Assembly: GCA_009760855.2 (NCBI GenBank)
Contig: WPIO01000036.1
Location: 297,001-361,000, forward strand
Source of the DNA: Cristatella mucedo
Taxonomy: Eukaryota > Bryozoa > Phylactolaemata > Cristatellidae
Reading direction: 5' to 3'
DNA length: 64,000 nucleotides
Notes under the pieces: generated by a model
Told to the model about the DNA's origin: nothing
The model's input: only the letters and a program-made list of their open reading frames with translations
The model's database searches: none
Translations under genes and position numbers: made by a program
Shown here: in pieces, positions 35,276 through 46,555 of the stretch
Position numbering within the stretch: position 1 is the first letter of the stretch
How the letters are laid out: each line of letters begins with the position of its first letter

Positions 35276-35774
35276 AACATGCAGTGTCAGCATGTATGAT
35301 CGCGCAAAAGACAATGCACAAGAGAACCAGCAACAGCTGTGAGAGACTGAGTGTGTGTCTCAGGTTTTTTTTATTTTGTTTTATAGGTTCTCTTTATTAG
35401 TGGGATGGCGCTCGCCAAATCGAGCGCCATCGCCAAATCCTTGCGAGACGTATACGTGCGGCGACCTCTTAAGAGTAAAGGCGAGAAATCGAGAAACCGA
35501 TTCTACGGTCTGATCGGCGGCGGCTCTGCGGAGCCCGAGGCTCTTATTTGGCGCTCAGCCTAGCGCGGGTAATCAAGTTAAGAACAGCCCGAAGCCTCGT
35601 GGCTCGAGCCTCGCGCCCCCATCTCGGCGTTGCAAAGTGCGAGCTCTGCAACGCGCCGGCGCAAAGCTGGAAATAACATGCATGCTCCAACGGACCGCGA
35701 CAGGCCGACGACGCCTGCGCCGCCGCGAAGCCTCCGCCGCCGGCGTGCGCGCGGAAGCAGCTTTCGCCTCGCTT

Positions 35775-35822
<48 letters not shown>
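35775..35822. repeat. (CGG)n trinucleotide repeat
   Basis: Sixteen uninterrupted CGG units inside the GC-rich block. Open frames through it read poly-Ala or poly-Arg. Confidence 0.98.
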
Positions 35823-35823
<1 letters not shown>

Positions 35824-38095
35824 TAGCGGTCAAGCTCGGGCGAAGCCTGCTCGAGCCACGGGCAGTCCCTTTCGCGCGCGGTTCTTTTTCATTGCCCCTC
35901 GCTGCACTCGGCGTCACGTTTGCGGCCAAGTGCGGCGGCGATGAAAGAGAGGTTTAATGATGGGGGACGAAATTGCATTCCCAGAGCATTCGCTGAGACG
36001 CGCGTCCGCTTCGAATGGCCACTCTAAGGCGCCGAGCTAGCCGATGGCGGCCGTTCGGCGTTTGGCGGCCAGTACTCGGCGGCAGGCGCTGACCCGTCGG
36101 CGCGCCATCGGCAGCGGCGGCGGCGGCGACTTGTTGACGCAGCTGAGGAGGCAATCGCCGGCTGCTAACGAGATTCGGCGAAAAGCGTTCCGTTGCCGAC
36201 GCAGTCGTTTCGCCCTTGGGTCAATAGCGACACGCCGCCGATGGCGCGTGAGAGAGCGAGCGCGCTCGCTCGCTCAGCCGCTCCGCCGGCGGGCGTTTGC
36301 CAGCCAGCGCTCCAGCGCTGGCTGGCCGCAGGAACGCATTGGCGAGCGCGTGACGCAGGTAAGCGGAGAGCGTGCGTGCGTGCGGTGACGCGGTGTACGG
36401 GCGGGGCGGGGGGGGGGTTAGTTCGAACGGATCTCACATTAGAGAAATACCCGGCACAAGGTTCATCGGCTGCCCGCGCCGTACACTTGCCGAGGCAAAG
36501 TTTTCACCGGCACGCTTAATCTTCAAATAAAATGACGCGCCCAACTAAGCGTGCGCGCTCAAGCCTTCCTAAACTTCTTCCCTGCGCGGCGAGAAAGCGG
36601 AGCGGATCGAGCGACCGAATTAAGCTAAGCGGCACCCGTCCTATGCGTTAGTCGGTGCTCGCCGTCATTTAATCCACGACTCTCTTCCGCTTCCAATATT
36701 TAGTAGCCACACTAATGGAGAAATAACTCATTCTGTGCAGCGCTTTGAAGACATAGCCCTAGAAGGCCCGTCCGATTTCTTCCGCAGTCAAATAGCGAGC
36801 GGCTAGAGCGATGCCAGTTGACCTTCACTTGAGATTGACCCTTTGACCGGCAAGGTTCGGCAAGTTTCGCGGGCGTTAGCGACGAATTTATCAAGGTGCG
36901 AGTAGCTGAATGGGTCGCCGCTTTCGTCTCTGGCGTGATGAGGGCAGATGAGTTGGGGCAAAACATTCCAAGCGGTAAAAAGTCTTCGACGGTTTCAGTT
37001 GTCGCGCGTCGCACGCGTGCCTGCCCCCTAAGCTGGAGCGTCTGAGCTGACCTTCACCCTTCACGGGCTCCGCGGAGGCACTGCTCCGCGGAGCAGCTCG
37101 GCAGCGCTTCCTGCCCAAGCTAACTAACGAGGAAGATGCCCGCATGCGTGCGGGTCTCTCGTACGCTTGCCGGCATCGCGCGGGGTAGACGGAAGACGAG
37201 ACTAAACGCTCGCCGCAGGCGACCGCAGCCGGAGTGCCATATCTTTGATGCGAAAGCACCCAGCTGGGCCAGCTTCGCTCATGCCTCAAGTCTCAGTCGC
37301 ATCGCGTCTTGTCAAATCTATCTATAGCTATAAATTGCTATGATGTCATCGACTATGATGTCATCGATGACTATATTATATTATGTTATGATGCCGTCGA
37401 CTGTTCGACTAGCTTCAAAAAATGATCCTTCGTTTTGCACGAGGCATTATGGGGGCTAATCGCTGATTAGACTAGTACATCGGTCAAACTAGCTAAAAAA
37501 AAGACGTTGGAAGTGTCACGATCCGTCACCAACGCATTTATTGTCGCGAAAAGCTCAATTGTGCGAGAACGCTGTAAAGCTAGTACGCACAACAGGTACT
37601 GTTGGAGCAGCCAGATCTAAGCGTCACCTACGGGCTGCTTATAAGGGTCTCTTCCGTCCGCAACCAGTGTTCGTAATTCGCATCTTGGCTTTAAATTCAC
37701 GCATGGACTACGCGCCGACCAGGGCTCGACTTTGCCAGACGCGCGCGCGGGCTGCATCTGGGCTGCGCGCATCTGCCACGGTGCATTCGTCCGGATTCTT
37801 GGTATTTTGACCGCTCTCACGTGTGAGCGAGCAAGAATGTCGACATCGCACATTGCAAGCTGGGTATCGGGCGAAGCGCTGCGAAAGCAGCGCGCGGAAT
37901 TCCAGGCCAGGAACTCATAGCCGCGACGGTTTGCTCTCTCTCTCACCAACGAAGGATCGTGCGCCGAGACATCGTTGGGTGACGAGTAGACCAATTCGGC
38001 CTTTCTTGATTTGTTCACCCTGCACCGGAAAGCACCGGAAGGCACCGGAAAGCGCCCTACGACTTGGGGACGCGGGAGGCGACGCTGTAATTCAA

Positions 38096-38129
38096 CGACG
38101 ACTGCCGCGCGATCGCGCGGCAGTCGTCG
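38096..38129. repeat. Perfect loopless palindrome, 34 bp
   Basis: CGACGACTGCCGCGCGA is followed directly by its exact reverse complement. A GC-rich hairpin with 12-bp arms lies 190 bases downstream. Confidence 0.95.
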
Positions 38130-38509
38130 CTGCTGTTCGATTTCGGATCGTCACCTTGAGAGCGAACTGCGAGCGACGCTTCGGAAGACGCACGCCGCGA
38201 GTTGCTCGCTGAAGGTGACTTAGTCAGAAGGGGCTCGTTCAGAATTGGCTTCAGACGGAGGCCGTCAACAAGGACTTCGACCTCGCTCGCTCGGGCCTAA
38301 TAATCGCGTGCGGGAAGCTGGAAAGACGCTCGCCGCGCCCGTCTTTCCAGCGAGGGAGCTGCCGTGCCTCAGACGACCGACGCAGCGAGCCGACCTCTTC
38401 GATTTACGAGAAGCGTCCAAGTTTTGGCACTTTATGCGCGCACTTGCGAGCTGTTCCTAATCCATTGATAGAAAGCTTAGCCAATTCAGAATTCCCACTC
38501 GTAATTGGC

Positions 38510-38640
38510 GGCAGGCTTCCCGGCTCTCACCACCGCATAAACGAAGCAGTACAGGATCGCCCAAAAAAAGACTCGAACCCATGACCCGTGGGTTGTACAG
38601 AGCGAGCAGTATATCCCCGAGCTGAGACCAACAGGGAAGA
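38510..38640 (-). mobile_element. SINE-1-related, diverged
   Basis: The minus strand has TCTCAGCTCGGGGATATACTG, a degraded A-box region, and TCATGGGTTCGAGTC (B box GGTTCGAGTCT). GGGCGATCCTGTAC and GCGGTGGTGAGAGCC follow in SINE-1 order. Confidence 0.5.
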
Positions 38641-39007
38641 ATTGTAATGCAATTCACAGAAAAAATGGAACAGATTGCTTCTGGCAACTTCGATTGTCAA
38701 GGATTGTCAAGGCATTAATTAACGTCTTCACAGTTCTGTTACCGCCGAAACATTTTTCGGAGTGGCCATGGAAATGCAGTTCGGCGAAAGTCCTAGTTGC
38801 TCTCCAGGTCTGCATGCAGAGCACAGTAGCAATGCCTGCTTTTCGTCTCCTTCCCCGGCGCTTAAACCTTGCTAGGGCTGCTACTTCTTCAAGCCAGTAG
38901 TGGACAGTAAGCAAGCTTAGCGTTAGGTGCACTAGTAGATCGTACCTCGGCGGCCCCCTGGCCACGCCACTGTTGCCTTTGTCATTCAATGACATTAGTA
39001 TAACAGT
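38641..39007. other. Unassigned; possible hAT-type end at 38953-38972
   Basis: The sequence GGCCCCCTGGCCACGCCACTG, ending at 38972, resembles the right terminus of hAT elements (reverse complement CAGTGGCGTGGCCAGG). I could not find a convincing partner end, so no element is called. Confidence 0.3.
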
Positions 39008-39095
39008 ATTATAGCATTTTTATAGCGCCCAAAGAGAACCAAATCTATGTCAAGGCACTTTATGGGTTCTTTAAAGAAAGCATGACATCTTAGAA
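39008..39095 (-). mobile_element. L2 3' tail remnant
   Basis: TTTTTATAGCGCCCAAAGAG, AACCAAATCTATGTCAAGGC and the short ATT-like end correspond to an L2 hairpin on the minus strand. No coding sequence follows. Confidence 0.5.
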
Positions 39096-39455
39096 GTAAG
39101 ACAATAGGTATATGGTATAGAGGACCAATATTATTCTTTGATTTGGAGGTGAGATTTAGGACGAGGTCACCCGAGGCCGCATTGAACGTAGACATTGCGG
39201 TGCTCCAAGAAATTAAAGGGGCGATCACAAAGTTCTTCTAGAGCGCCTCTCATCTCGCCTGGGCATCACTGGCACGGCTCTGCAATGGTTCAGGTCCTAT
39301 CTCAGTCGGAGACTCCAGAGTATTGACGTGAATGGACAAAGATCATCCGAGGTACCTCTGAAATATGGGGTACCTCAAGGCTCCGTGCTAGGTCCGGTTC
39401 TTTTCACGGTTTAAACGTTGTAAGTTTTCATGGTTTATCTTTCCCTCTTGCTGAT

Positions 39456-39812
39456 GTGATTGCTAAGCACAATCTAGGCATTCACTTCTATGCGCATGAC
39501 ACTCAGTTGTACCTTTGCTTTGATCCCTCCCAGCCTTCGAGCACCTTAAATTCTCTCAACTCACTTGCTGCATGCATTGATGACATCCGCATATGGATGG
39601 CAGCAAATTTTCTAAAACTGAACGATGATAAAACAAACTTCCTAGCTATTGGCAAACCCAGTGTGATTCAGAAATTGGAAAGGCTGAGGCTCAAAATTGG
39701 CTCTGCCAGCATTTCTCCTTTTGAATCAGCTCGAAATCTAGGTGTCATGTTCCCAACTGACATTTTGTTAGACGGCCACATCAACTCCGCAATCAAGTCT
39801 GCCTACTTTTAG
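39456..39812 (+). pseudogene. RT palm fragment of L2-A
   Basis: An uninterrupted stretch of 118 codons: AKHNLGIHFYAHDTQLYLCF, SLAACIDDIRIWMAANFLKL and ESARNLGVMF. The catalytic YADD motif is YAHD, as in the copy at 63.0 kb. A stop (TAG at about 39810) follows SAYF. This is a fragment of a reverse transcriptase, not a host gene. Confidence 0.85.
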
Positions 39813-40520
39813 CTACATAATATTGCTAAAATTTGGGCTTGTTTAGATAAGGATACCACGTCAAAGTTGGTCCATGCATTTGTGACATCCCGTCTTGACT
39901 TCTGCAGCTCACTACTTGCTGGCTTACCGGCAGGTGCAATCAAGCGCTTACAGCTGGTGCAAGACTCTGCAGCTAGGCTTGTCTGTCGTGAGCGTCGCAG
40001 TTTCCACACACTCTACTTCTCCCTGACCTGCACTGGCTACCAGTCAAGCAACGCATCGACTTCAAGCTTTTGTCGCTCACTTTTAGATCACTTCATTCTT
40101 TCGCTCCAGCCTATCTCTCAGATCTACTTCCCCACCAGGCCAAACATCGTACCACCCGTTTTTCAGAATCCAACAGTTTACCAATACCTCATACAAACCT
40201 CTAATCCTTTGGAAACCGTGCATTTAGTTAGTATGCTTCCAAAGCCTGGAACTCACTCACGACTTGGGTCAGAACATCCCCTGACTTGACCACATTTAAA
40301 AAGAACTTAAACGTACACTTATTTAGGACAGCATTTTGTGGGTCCCTGTGATTCATCCTTCATGTGCTTATGCGTGTTGACACTGTGCATGCTGCCAGTA
40401 ACCACACTTGCATGCTGACCCTGTGCATGTCACCCCTAATCATGTTTTTCATGTTGTTTATCAAGCATGCTATTACTCACCATTCAATCTCGTTTCTCTT
40501 TGCAGCAAATGTAAAGCGCC

Positions 40521-40522
<2 letters not shown>

Positions 40523-40577
<55 letters not shown>
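40523..40577. repeat. (GA)n expanded within the L2-A terminal hairpin
   Basis: Unexpanded copies read GCGCCTAGAGAGAGATTAAG here. This copy has about 27 GA units between CCTAGA and GATTGAGTTCTC. Confidence 0.95.
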
Positions 40578-40581
<4 letters not shown>

Positions 40582-40640
40582 AGTTCTCTGAGGGGCTTTA
40601 TCAAGTGCATTATTGTTATTGTTATTATTATTATTATTAG

Positions 40641-40904
40641 GGAGTCCTGATAGGTTGCCATTGAAGGACGTAGATCCAGACGTCTATGCTGCTACTTTTG
40701 GGAGAGACTCTCTGTCTGATCTGTCTATCTTGCGGATAAAGAAGCATGGAAGCGATCAGCTAGGGTCACCACAAGGATCACTAGGTAAGGAGCTCACCAA
40801 TGAGCGGTTACGGAGATAGTTTATGGTGAGCACAATCACTTGTGAATTAATCATTTATGATTCAAAAATATTTCCGTAGAAGCTAGATTTTGCCTTCGCT
40901 AGGA
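40641..40904. other. Unassigned
   Basis: An open frame (40613-40819) beginning in the (ATT)n tail runs into unique sequence without recognised motifs. No gene call. Confidence 0.3.
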
Positions 40905-41960
40905 TCGATTGGTATGGTCTGCAGTAGTCCTCTTATGCCCGTTCAACAGTCGGTATCAGTTTCGTGCGCTTTGTCTTGTTGTTTTCGCTCGGTCATTACC
41001 TAGCCAATGTAATGTCTTTGGTAAACCGTTGGTCGTCTGGGTGAGGGCGCACAGTGTGCTTAGTCAGATGTGCAAGCTTGCTAAGCATGTCTGCTGCTGT
41101 TGAGTTGTAGCATTCTTCCAATGGTGACAGGATCGACATGTTAATCTGTGAGAGGATCGAGCACGATCGAGAGGCGACGGAGATCGATGCATCGTGCATC
41201 GTTTCAAGGGTGTTAAGGTTTCGGGGTTAACAGATAATTTTGGACGCGCAGGAGGGCAGACACTGTAGATTGACTGCGATCCGCATGCGGTTTGATGACC
41301 AGAATTCGGTGACAATGGGGGACGGTAGCATACAGTTGTTGAATATTTTGTGAAGCGTGCCACGTTTGCTGCGAGTAGGGTCGTGCGCATACGGCCACCG
41401 AATAAAACGAGTCAGTCAGTGCCCGAAGTGCGGCCCTTGAGGCGTCGGGTAATCTGTCAAAATGAACGTTACATTTTCCCATGGCGATGAGAAAAGATTG
41501 ACTTCTTGCACCCAAACTAGAAATGAGATCACATAAATCTGAGATATAAGAGGACTATTTACCTGGGATGGTGTTGATCGATAGCCGCCACCGTTGGCAA
41601 TTTTTTTGTCGAAATTATTCAAAATAAGAGATTCCAAAGAATGCTTCGAGGGGACTGCAAACGGGTTGAAATTGAGGGAGGAACGTGCAACAGCGGGTAA
41701 TTCTCAACCAGCTTTGACTGATCCAGGGGTGTCGCGGTCGCCTCGGTTATGCTCGAATAATAGTCAATTTCAATCAGATCTTGGTCAAAGCAAACATGTC
41801 AAGATTGTCGTGAATACACATGTAATTAATTACGCGGGGTTTTTTGCACACCTAACAAATTTTCTAAAGGCGACCATAAAGATGGGATTTGGGGGTTGCA
41901 GCAAGCTTATTGACAGCTACTTGGAGTGATTTCACAGCAGCGCTTGAGGAAGAGCGCGAT
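40905..41960 (-). mobile_element. L2-type endonuclease and linker remnant
   Basis: The minus strand shows an LDMFALTK block at about 41800, equal to the LDLLALTETWL motif of apurinic-like endonucleases. An RHPWISQSWL stretch is a frame-shifted DTPGSVKAGG. MGKCNVHFDRLPDASRA follows at about 41480-41430, like GDFNVHLD. Next comes a linker region (LTKHTVRPHPDDQRFTKDI) at about 41080-41010. Frames are broken. It encodes the part upstream of RT that the other copies lack. Confidence 0.6.
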
Positions 41961-42011
41961 GGGCGGCTCTAGACAACGCTTCGAATACTAAACAAGCTTT
42001 TACTCCCCCCT

Positions 42012-42227
<216 letters not shown>

Positions 42228-42582
42228 ATTTCACACTGTATGCAATGCCGCACTCTTTAACTCCGGTGCTTCAACATTTGTATTTGAAGTGAATGTTCCG
42301 GAACACGTCGTCTTTCATGCATTCGATGCCGACCTACTCATGGTTCCTTACGTAGCAATGAGTCAACACAAGCCAGTCCCAACGCTGTCTGAGCTTCTAC
42401 TGTCTGCTACAGCTCCCTGCCTCTCTCTTAGCAGCCGAAAGCTGGCATACAATTATGGTCCTGAGGCTGTCTGAGAGACAAGCAGCCTATTTCAGTCACG
42501 ATAAAAATAACTTCCTAGAGCTGCAGCTCCTGCGTTCTCTGGCATCCATCACTATCGAAACCCCAGCAGCCCCTTGTGCTGA
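42228..42582. other. Unassigned
   Basis: A 61-codon open frame at 42289-42474 has no recognised domain. Nothing else noted. Confidence 0.35.
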
Positions 42583-42795
42583 AGCCTACTGCCACTAACC
42601 ACCTGTGAATGCTGACCCTGTGCATGACAAGTCTAACCATGTTATGCTTATTGTCATTGAGCATGCTCACGTTAACCATTTGATCACATTTCCTTGGTAG
42701 CAAATGCAAAGTGCCTAGAAAAGGATTAAGTTCTCAGAGGGTGCTATACAATTCATTATTATTTTATTCTTAATACTATTATTATTATTGGCACT
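42583..42795 (+). mobile_element. L2-A 3' UTR fragment
   Basis: CTGCCACTAACCACCTGTG, GACCCTGTGCATGACAAGTC and GTGCCTAGAAAAGGATTAAG follow the L2-A 3' UTR order and end in ATT units. No coding part. Confidence 0.8.
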
Positions 42796-43104
42796 TGTTT
42801 TGAGTGGATATTCTACTCGCGGACCCAAATTCACAAACCTCAGCAGCAGTGCTCGCTAAAAAGGAACGCATTTGAACAATGACAGCGAGACAATAATAAG
42901 CGCGCGTGATCGCGACTAATGGGTGGGTGGGTGGCTACTTGCAGTCAGGGAAGCTAAAGCTTCAGCCTGCATTTCATTACATTACGTTACTTGGCAGGCA
43001 CGATGGCTCGGGATCGTGGGGCTTTGGAAGCGGCGGGTGTTTGGATGTCTGCAACTGCGTAATTTCCTTGGAGCCACGGTCAGACAAAAAGATGTGCTTT
43101 AAAA
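42796..43104. other. Unassigned
   Basis: Nothing recognised. Confidence 0.35.
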
Positions 43105-44465
43105 AAGTCATTGCTGTATCTGCTCTCCTCATTGCTAACAATAACATCCTAAGCGGCAACGATGACGGGAGTGTCGCTGCCCTAGACCCTAGATCTGCTA
43201 GATCTATCAGCTGCCTTTGACACCTTTGATAACGATGTCCTAATTTAATGATTGAGAATAACGATCGGTCTGGTCTGGCAGATGAGGCACTGGCGTGGTT
43301 TAAATCGTACTTATTTGATCGTGTTCAATCCGTGGGGTCAGGTCTCACCCATGAGACCGGTCACATGTGGAGCCCCCCAATTGTTGGTCCTCGGTCTCTT
43401 GCAGTTCTCCTTTACATTCAACCTCTGGGAAAAGTGATTAAGGCCCATGGAATAGCGTATCACTTTTATCCTGACAATACTCAGCTGCATTTGTCATTCG
43501 AACTGTCGAAATCATCTGCAGCAGCAGCTGATAAACTGAATGCTTGCCTTGCCGACATTCGATCCCGGATGTTGGACAATTTCTTGAAATTAGACGACGA
43601 TAAAACTGAACTGCTGCTCATGGGACACCCTAAGTGAATGGCTGGATTAGAAGGCTTTGCTCTTCTAATAGGTGTAGCTGTTGTGCGACTATCACCACGC
43701 GCTCGAAATTTAGATGTCGTTTTCGACAGCTGCCTACATCTTAAAAAGCTTCATTCCAAAAACTTTTTCTAACGTTAGTCACCACGTCCGATCCCTATCT
43801 AAGATTAGGCGCCGTCTTCCACATTGGCTTGCAAAAAATGTAGCTGGCCCCGTTAGTTCTGTCTTGGCTTGGTAATTGTATTAAATTCCCTTTTTTCTGG
43901 GCCACCAAAAATCGCAACTAGGCCACTGCAATATATGGGGTATGAATGTGGCTGCAAGGCTAGTTTTTTCAAGTCCCAGAGGTTTGACCACGTGTCTCCT
44001 TCGCTAAAAGAGCTAGGAAGGCTGCCGGTTGATCAAAGGATACAGAACAAGAGTTCTTACGCTGACCCCAAGGCCCGCCACGGCTTGGCCCCCTAAATAG
44101 CTAGCTGAACTGCTGCACCAGTTTCAGCCTGCGCTTGAAGAACGTTGGTGACAGAAGCTTTAGCTCTGCAATTCCTAGACTGGAACTCGCTATCACGATT
44201 CTTACGCAACGACTACTACTCTCCTACTGCCGACTGTGGCTTATCATTTCCAGCAGTCGTCACTATCTCAACTACTCTCCTGACTCTGCTATGCTTCCCA
44301 CTTTCTCTTAATTGCGTGAGATGAAGTCTGTTGGCTACTGAATGCTACCTCAAGCCGCTTAGTCTGTGAGTGGGCTACACCAAAATCTCCTGCGTAACAC
44401 CCACATAGTCTTTGTGGCTTTGTGGAGTCAGAGACGGAGATAAATTACACTACATTATATTACAG
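43105..44465 (+). mobile_element. L2-B, RT to 3' end
   Basis: The plus strand begins in the IAVSALLIANNNILSGNDDG region (normally TALLRINNDI..CGNDYG). It shows LADEALAWFKSYLFDRVQSV at about 43275-43335. HFYPDNTQLHLSF at about 43462 is where YADD has become YPDN. LADIRSRMLDNFLKLDDDKT is at about 43550-43605, FKSQRFDHVSPSLKEL at about 43970, and the L2-B 3' UTR ends GAGACGGAGATAAATTACAC. A stop interrupts after the GHPK motif (43637). Confidence 0.85.
43248..43637 (+). pseudogene. RT fragment of L2-B with mutated catalytic box
   Basis: The frame holds 129 codons. WFKSYLFDRVQSV is followed by a garbled VTCGVPQG region, then IQPLGKVIKAHGIAYHFYPD. Both the alanine and the second aspartate of YADD are changed. 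It stops where a K-to-stop change follows LLLMGHPK. Confidence 0.85.
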
Positions 44466-45107
44466 CGGTTTTCGTTTTGTCTGTATGGTAACAGATTCGA
44501 TTTTCGGAATGGAACACGCATCAGACAAGAAACGCTGGTGTCGACGGGTGTCGACATGTGGTGAGATTCAAAGGGTGACTGTATGTGTGGCTCTGAAGAA
44601 AGACATTACGCCTGTGGCTAGTGGCAGAATGATGCTAAAAACGTGCTGAGACAATCGCCATACGTGCGAACATTTCGGCTCCGTGAGAGCGAGAGCCTGC
44701 GCGGGGATATTAATCTGTCAAGATGCACCTTCGCAAGCCACGTAGCAGGTCTTAGCAGCACAGGGATTTCTTGGCTGGTCTGTCCAAGGGTCCAAGGTCC
44801 ACAAAACAATGGCAGCTGCTGTTGGTTGGCTGAGCCAATATTATGTCAGCCTAAAGCAGCGGGCCAGGCATTACGCTGAAGTTGTTAGGGCATAAAGTAG
44901 GTTAAGGTAATTTAAATATGCCGGTGAGACGCAACTTAGTTAATTCGCTAAGAAGCCTCAAATTATATATCACTCCGTGTGCAGCATCCACAATTGCAAT
45001 CATTCCAAGGCAAATATTTTAATTAAATTACCTCCCAAAACCGTACCAAAGAGCTAAGATCACGATAGTCAATATCCGCTTAAAATAAGCATCTCGTGAG
45101 CCTTCTC
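44466..45107. other. Unassigned
   Basis: No repeat family or gene recognised. Confidence 0.35.
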
Positions 45108-45470
45108 AGTAATAATAGCAATCACATCGCAAGAAGAAGCATGTACAGCACTTTAGGAGAACTAAGTCTGTTTCTAGGCATATGTTTGCATATGCCTAGA
45201 AAAAAAGGCCGTCACTACACTAGTTAATTATAGCATGCACAGTGCCAGCACACATAAGCATGCACAGGAAAAACTACTCGGAAAGAGAGCGAATGCTGTG
45301 ATGAACAGCTATGGGTATATAGCTCTTTTTTATAAGACGTCTCGTCAGGAAACGTCGTGTCTTTAGCTTGAAAGAAACTTTGAGCTTTGGAAAGATACGA
45401 GCTGACGGCATGGCCTCCTGACAATTTAAGGCTGGCTTGAGGCAAGATAATCGATGTTTCTAGATCGAGC
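45108..45470 (-). mobile_element. Diverged L2 3' part with a fold-back in its tail
   Basis: CAGCACTTTAGGAGAACTAA marks the terminal hairpin and GCATGCACAGTGCCAGCAC the UTR. AAACTTTGAGCTTTGGAAAG, ATACGAGCTGACGGCA correspond to the coding end. A perfect hairpin (TTTCTAGGCATATG, TTTG loop) occupies 45171-45202, where other copies have a single CTAGGCGCTTTAC. Confidence 0.55.
45171..45202. repeat. Perfect hairpin, 14-bp arms, 4-base loop
   Basis: TTTCTAGGCATATG at 45171-45184 and its exact reverse complement at 45189-45202. The left arm is the normal L2 sequence; the right arm looks like a templated copy of it. Confidence 0.95.
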
Positions 45471-45799
45471 AGGCACTTTACGAAACTCGCGCTGCCATGC
45501 TATATATGGCAGGCTGAACGGGAACTGGCCTTGGTACTCGCGACTTCTTCGTCAGAAATGAGAAATATTCTCAGCGTCTGTGCTGAGTTGAAACGACAAC
45601 TGGCTTAATATTGCATCAGTTTGTTAAAATGTACCGAAAAAAAGATCATTGGTGGACTGCCAGAATGCTCTATTCTTTACTGAGTGAGACGCAGTAATAA
45701 TAAAATTAATACAAATGCATATATTGTAAACAACGTCCTAAAATACCTAAACATCCGCCTACTCACTGTAAAAACCTACAGAGCGTCAATCAGTGAGTG
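45471..45799. other. Unassigned
   Basis: Ordinary AT-rich DNA, nothing recognised. Confidence 0.35.
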
Positions 45800-46555
45800 A
45801 TAAAATGCACACAATCAACAGGATGCACCAAAATACAATGTATATGGACAAAGAACAAAATGTCATGATGCACGGGTGGAGCTTTTAGCCTATATTTTAA
45901 AGGTCAAGTCGGGAAATTCTATGACGTCAATGGGGAAGGTCGCCGGAAGCAAAAATAGCTAAATGATTTGACTCAGAAAAGCAGGTGGTACGATACTTAG
46001 GCTGGTTCGGGAGTCTTTCTGACAGGTAGGCTGGAGCCAGAGAATGAATGGTCCTAGGAGTGTGAGTTACAGAACCTTGACACCAATGTGCTACTACTTA
46101 ATTGGGAGCTAGCGAAGGTCGACGACGAGAAGTGGTTTGATCAGTGGCAGCTGCGTTGCTAACAGTGGACAAGCGTAGCTGCAGTGTTTTATATTAGTTG
46201 CATGCACCTGATTGCTCAGGTCCCATCGCCAGCAGGCAGTGAGTTGCAAATGCCGAGACGGGATTCAGAAAAAAATGTATCCCTGTCTAAGCAAGCCCGA
46301 ACTTTCGCAATGCCACTTAGCTGAAAGTAGCTAGACTTGATTGTGGAGCTAATGCAGTCATCTAGTGCAAGGCCACTTAGGAACAAGACAGATGTCGTTC
46401 AGATGCAGCAGACAATATTCAGGCAGAGCGGATTTTGAGGGTTAAGCTTTTCAATTTCTGAGTCACACTTGGTTTTCCCATCACTAGTAAGTAACTTTTT
46501 TTTTTTATCGCCACTCGATTCATGAAATGATCCCTGCCATCCACGCGCGGATGTC
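45800..46555 (-). mobile_element. L2-A-like, older copy
   Basis: The minus strand follows the L2-A order: a DIRAWMAGI-like block at about 46555, KPSVTQKLKSLTL-like at about 46470, and SSTIKSSYFQL at about 46340. The ending region has CAGCCTACCTGTCAG and AAGTATCGTACCACCTGCTT at about 46020-45990. The UTR end is lost. Many frameshifts mark it as older than the copies at 22 or 61 kb. Confidence 0.7.

Larger units (their letters stand above)
35276..38509. other. GC-rich block with palindromes, no recognised gene
   Basis: Hairpins lie at 35404-35431 (11-bp arms, 6-base loop), 36254-36271 (loopless 18 bp), 36299-36326 (13-bp arms, 2-base loop), 37081-37096 (loopless 16 bp), 38096-38129 (loopless 34 bp) and 38317-38351 (12-bp arms, 11-base loop). 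A (CGG)n array is at 35775-35822 and a G-rich quadruplex-capable tract at 36399-36417. ATGATGTCATCGA is repeated at about 37339-37370. Long open frames on both strands reflect GC content; none shows a conserved domain. Confidence 0.45.
39222..40640 (+). mobile_element. L2-A, longest copy: RT palm to 3' end
   Basis: In order: LLERLSSRLGITGTALQWF at about 39235-39290, SSEVPLKYGVPQGSVLGPVL at 39335-39400, a stop at about 39412, then HFYAHDTQLYL at about 39483. The normal YADD reads YAHD, losing the first catalytic aspartate. KLVHAFVTSRLDFCSSLLAG follows at about 39865-39925, then LQLVQDSAARLVCRERRSF. A frameshift near 40010 moves the rest to another frame. The UTR and terminal hairpin are present, but a (GA)n run (40523-40577) has expanded inside the hairpin. 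It ends in (ATT)n. It lacks the endonuclease and any ORF1, and is non-functional. Confidence 0.93.

Noticed and set aside
35573-36519. Protein-coding genes in GC-rich DNA (for example 118-codon minus frame and 114-codon plus frame)
   Set aside because: Overlapping open frames occur on both strands, coding for low-complexity Arg/Ala. No domain or splice evidence is visible.
38894-38972. A second hAT-type MITE
   Set aside because: The right end fits the pattern but no matching left end or 8-bp duplication was found.
39222-40640. Active L2-A retrotransposon
   Set aside because: It lacks the endonuclease, has an internal stop and frameshift, and the catalytic YADD is YAHD.
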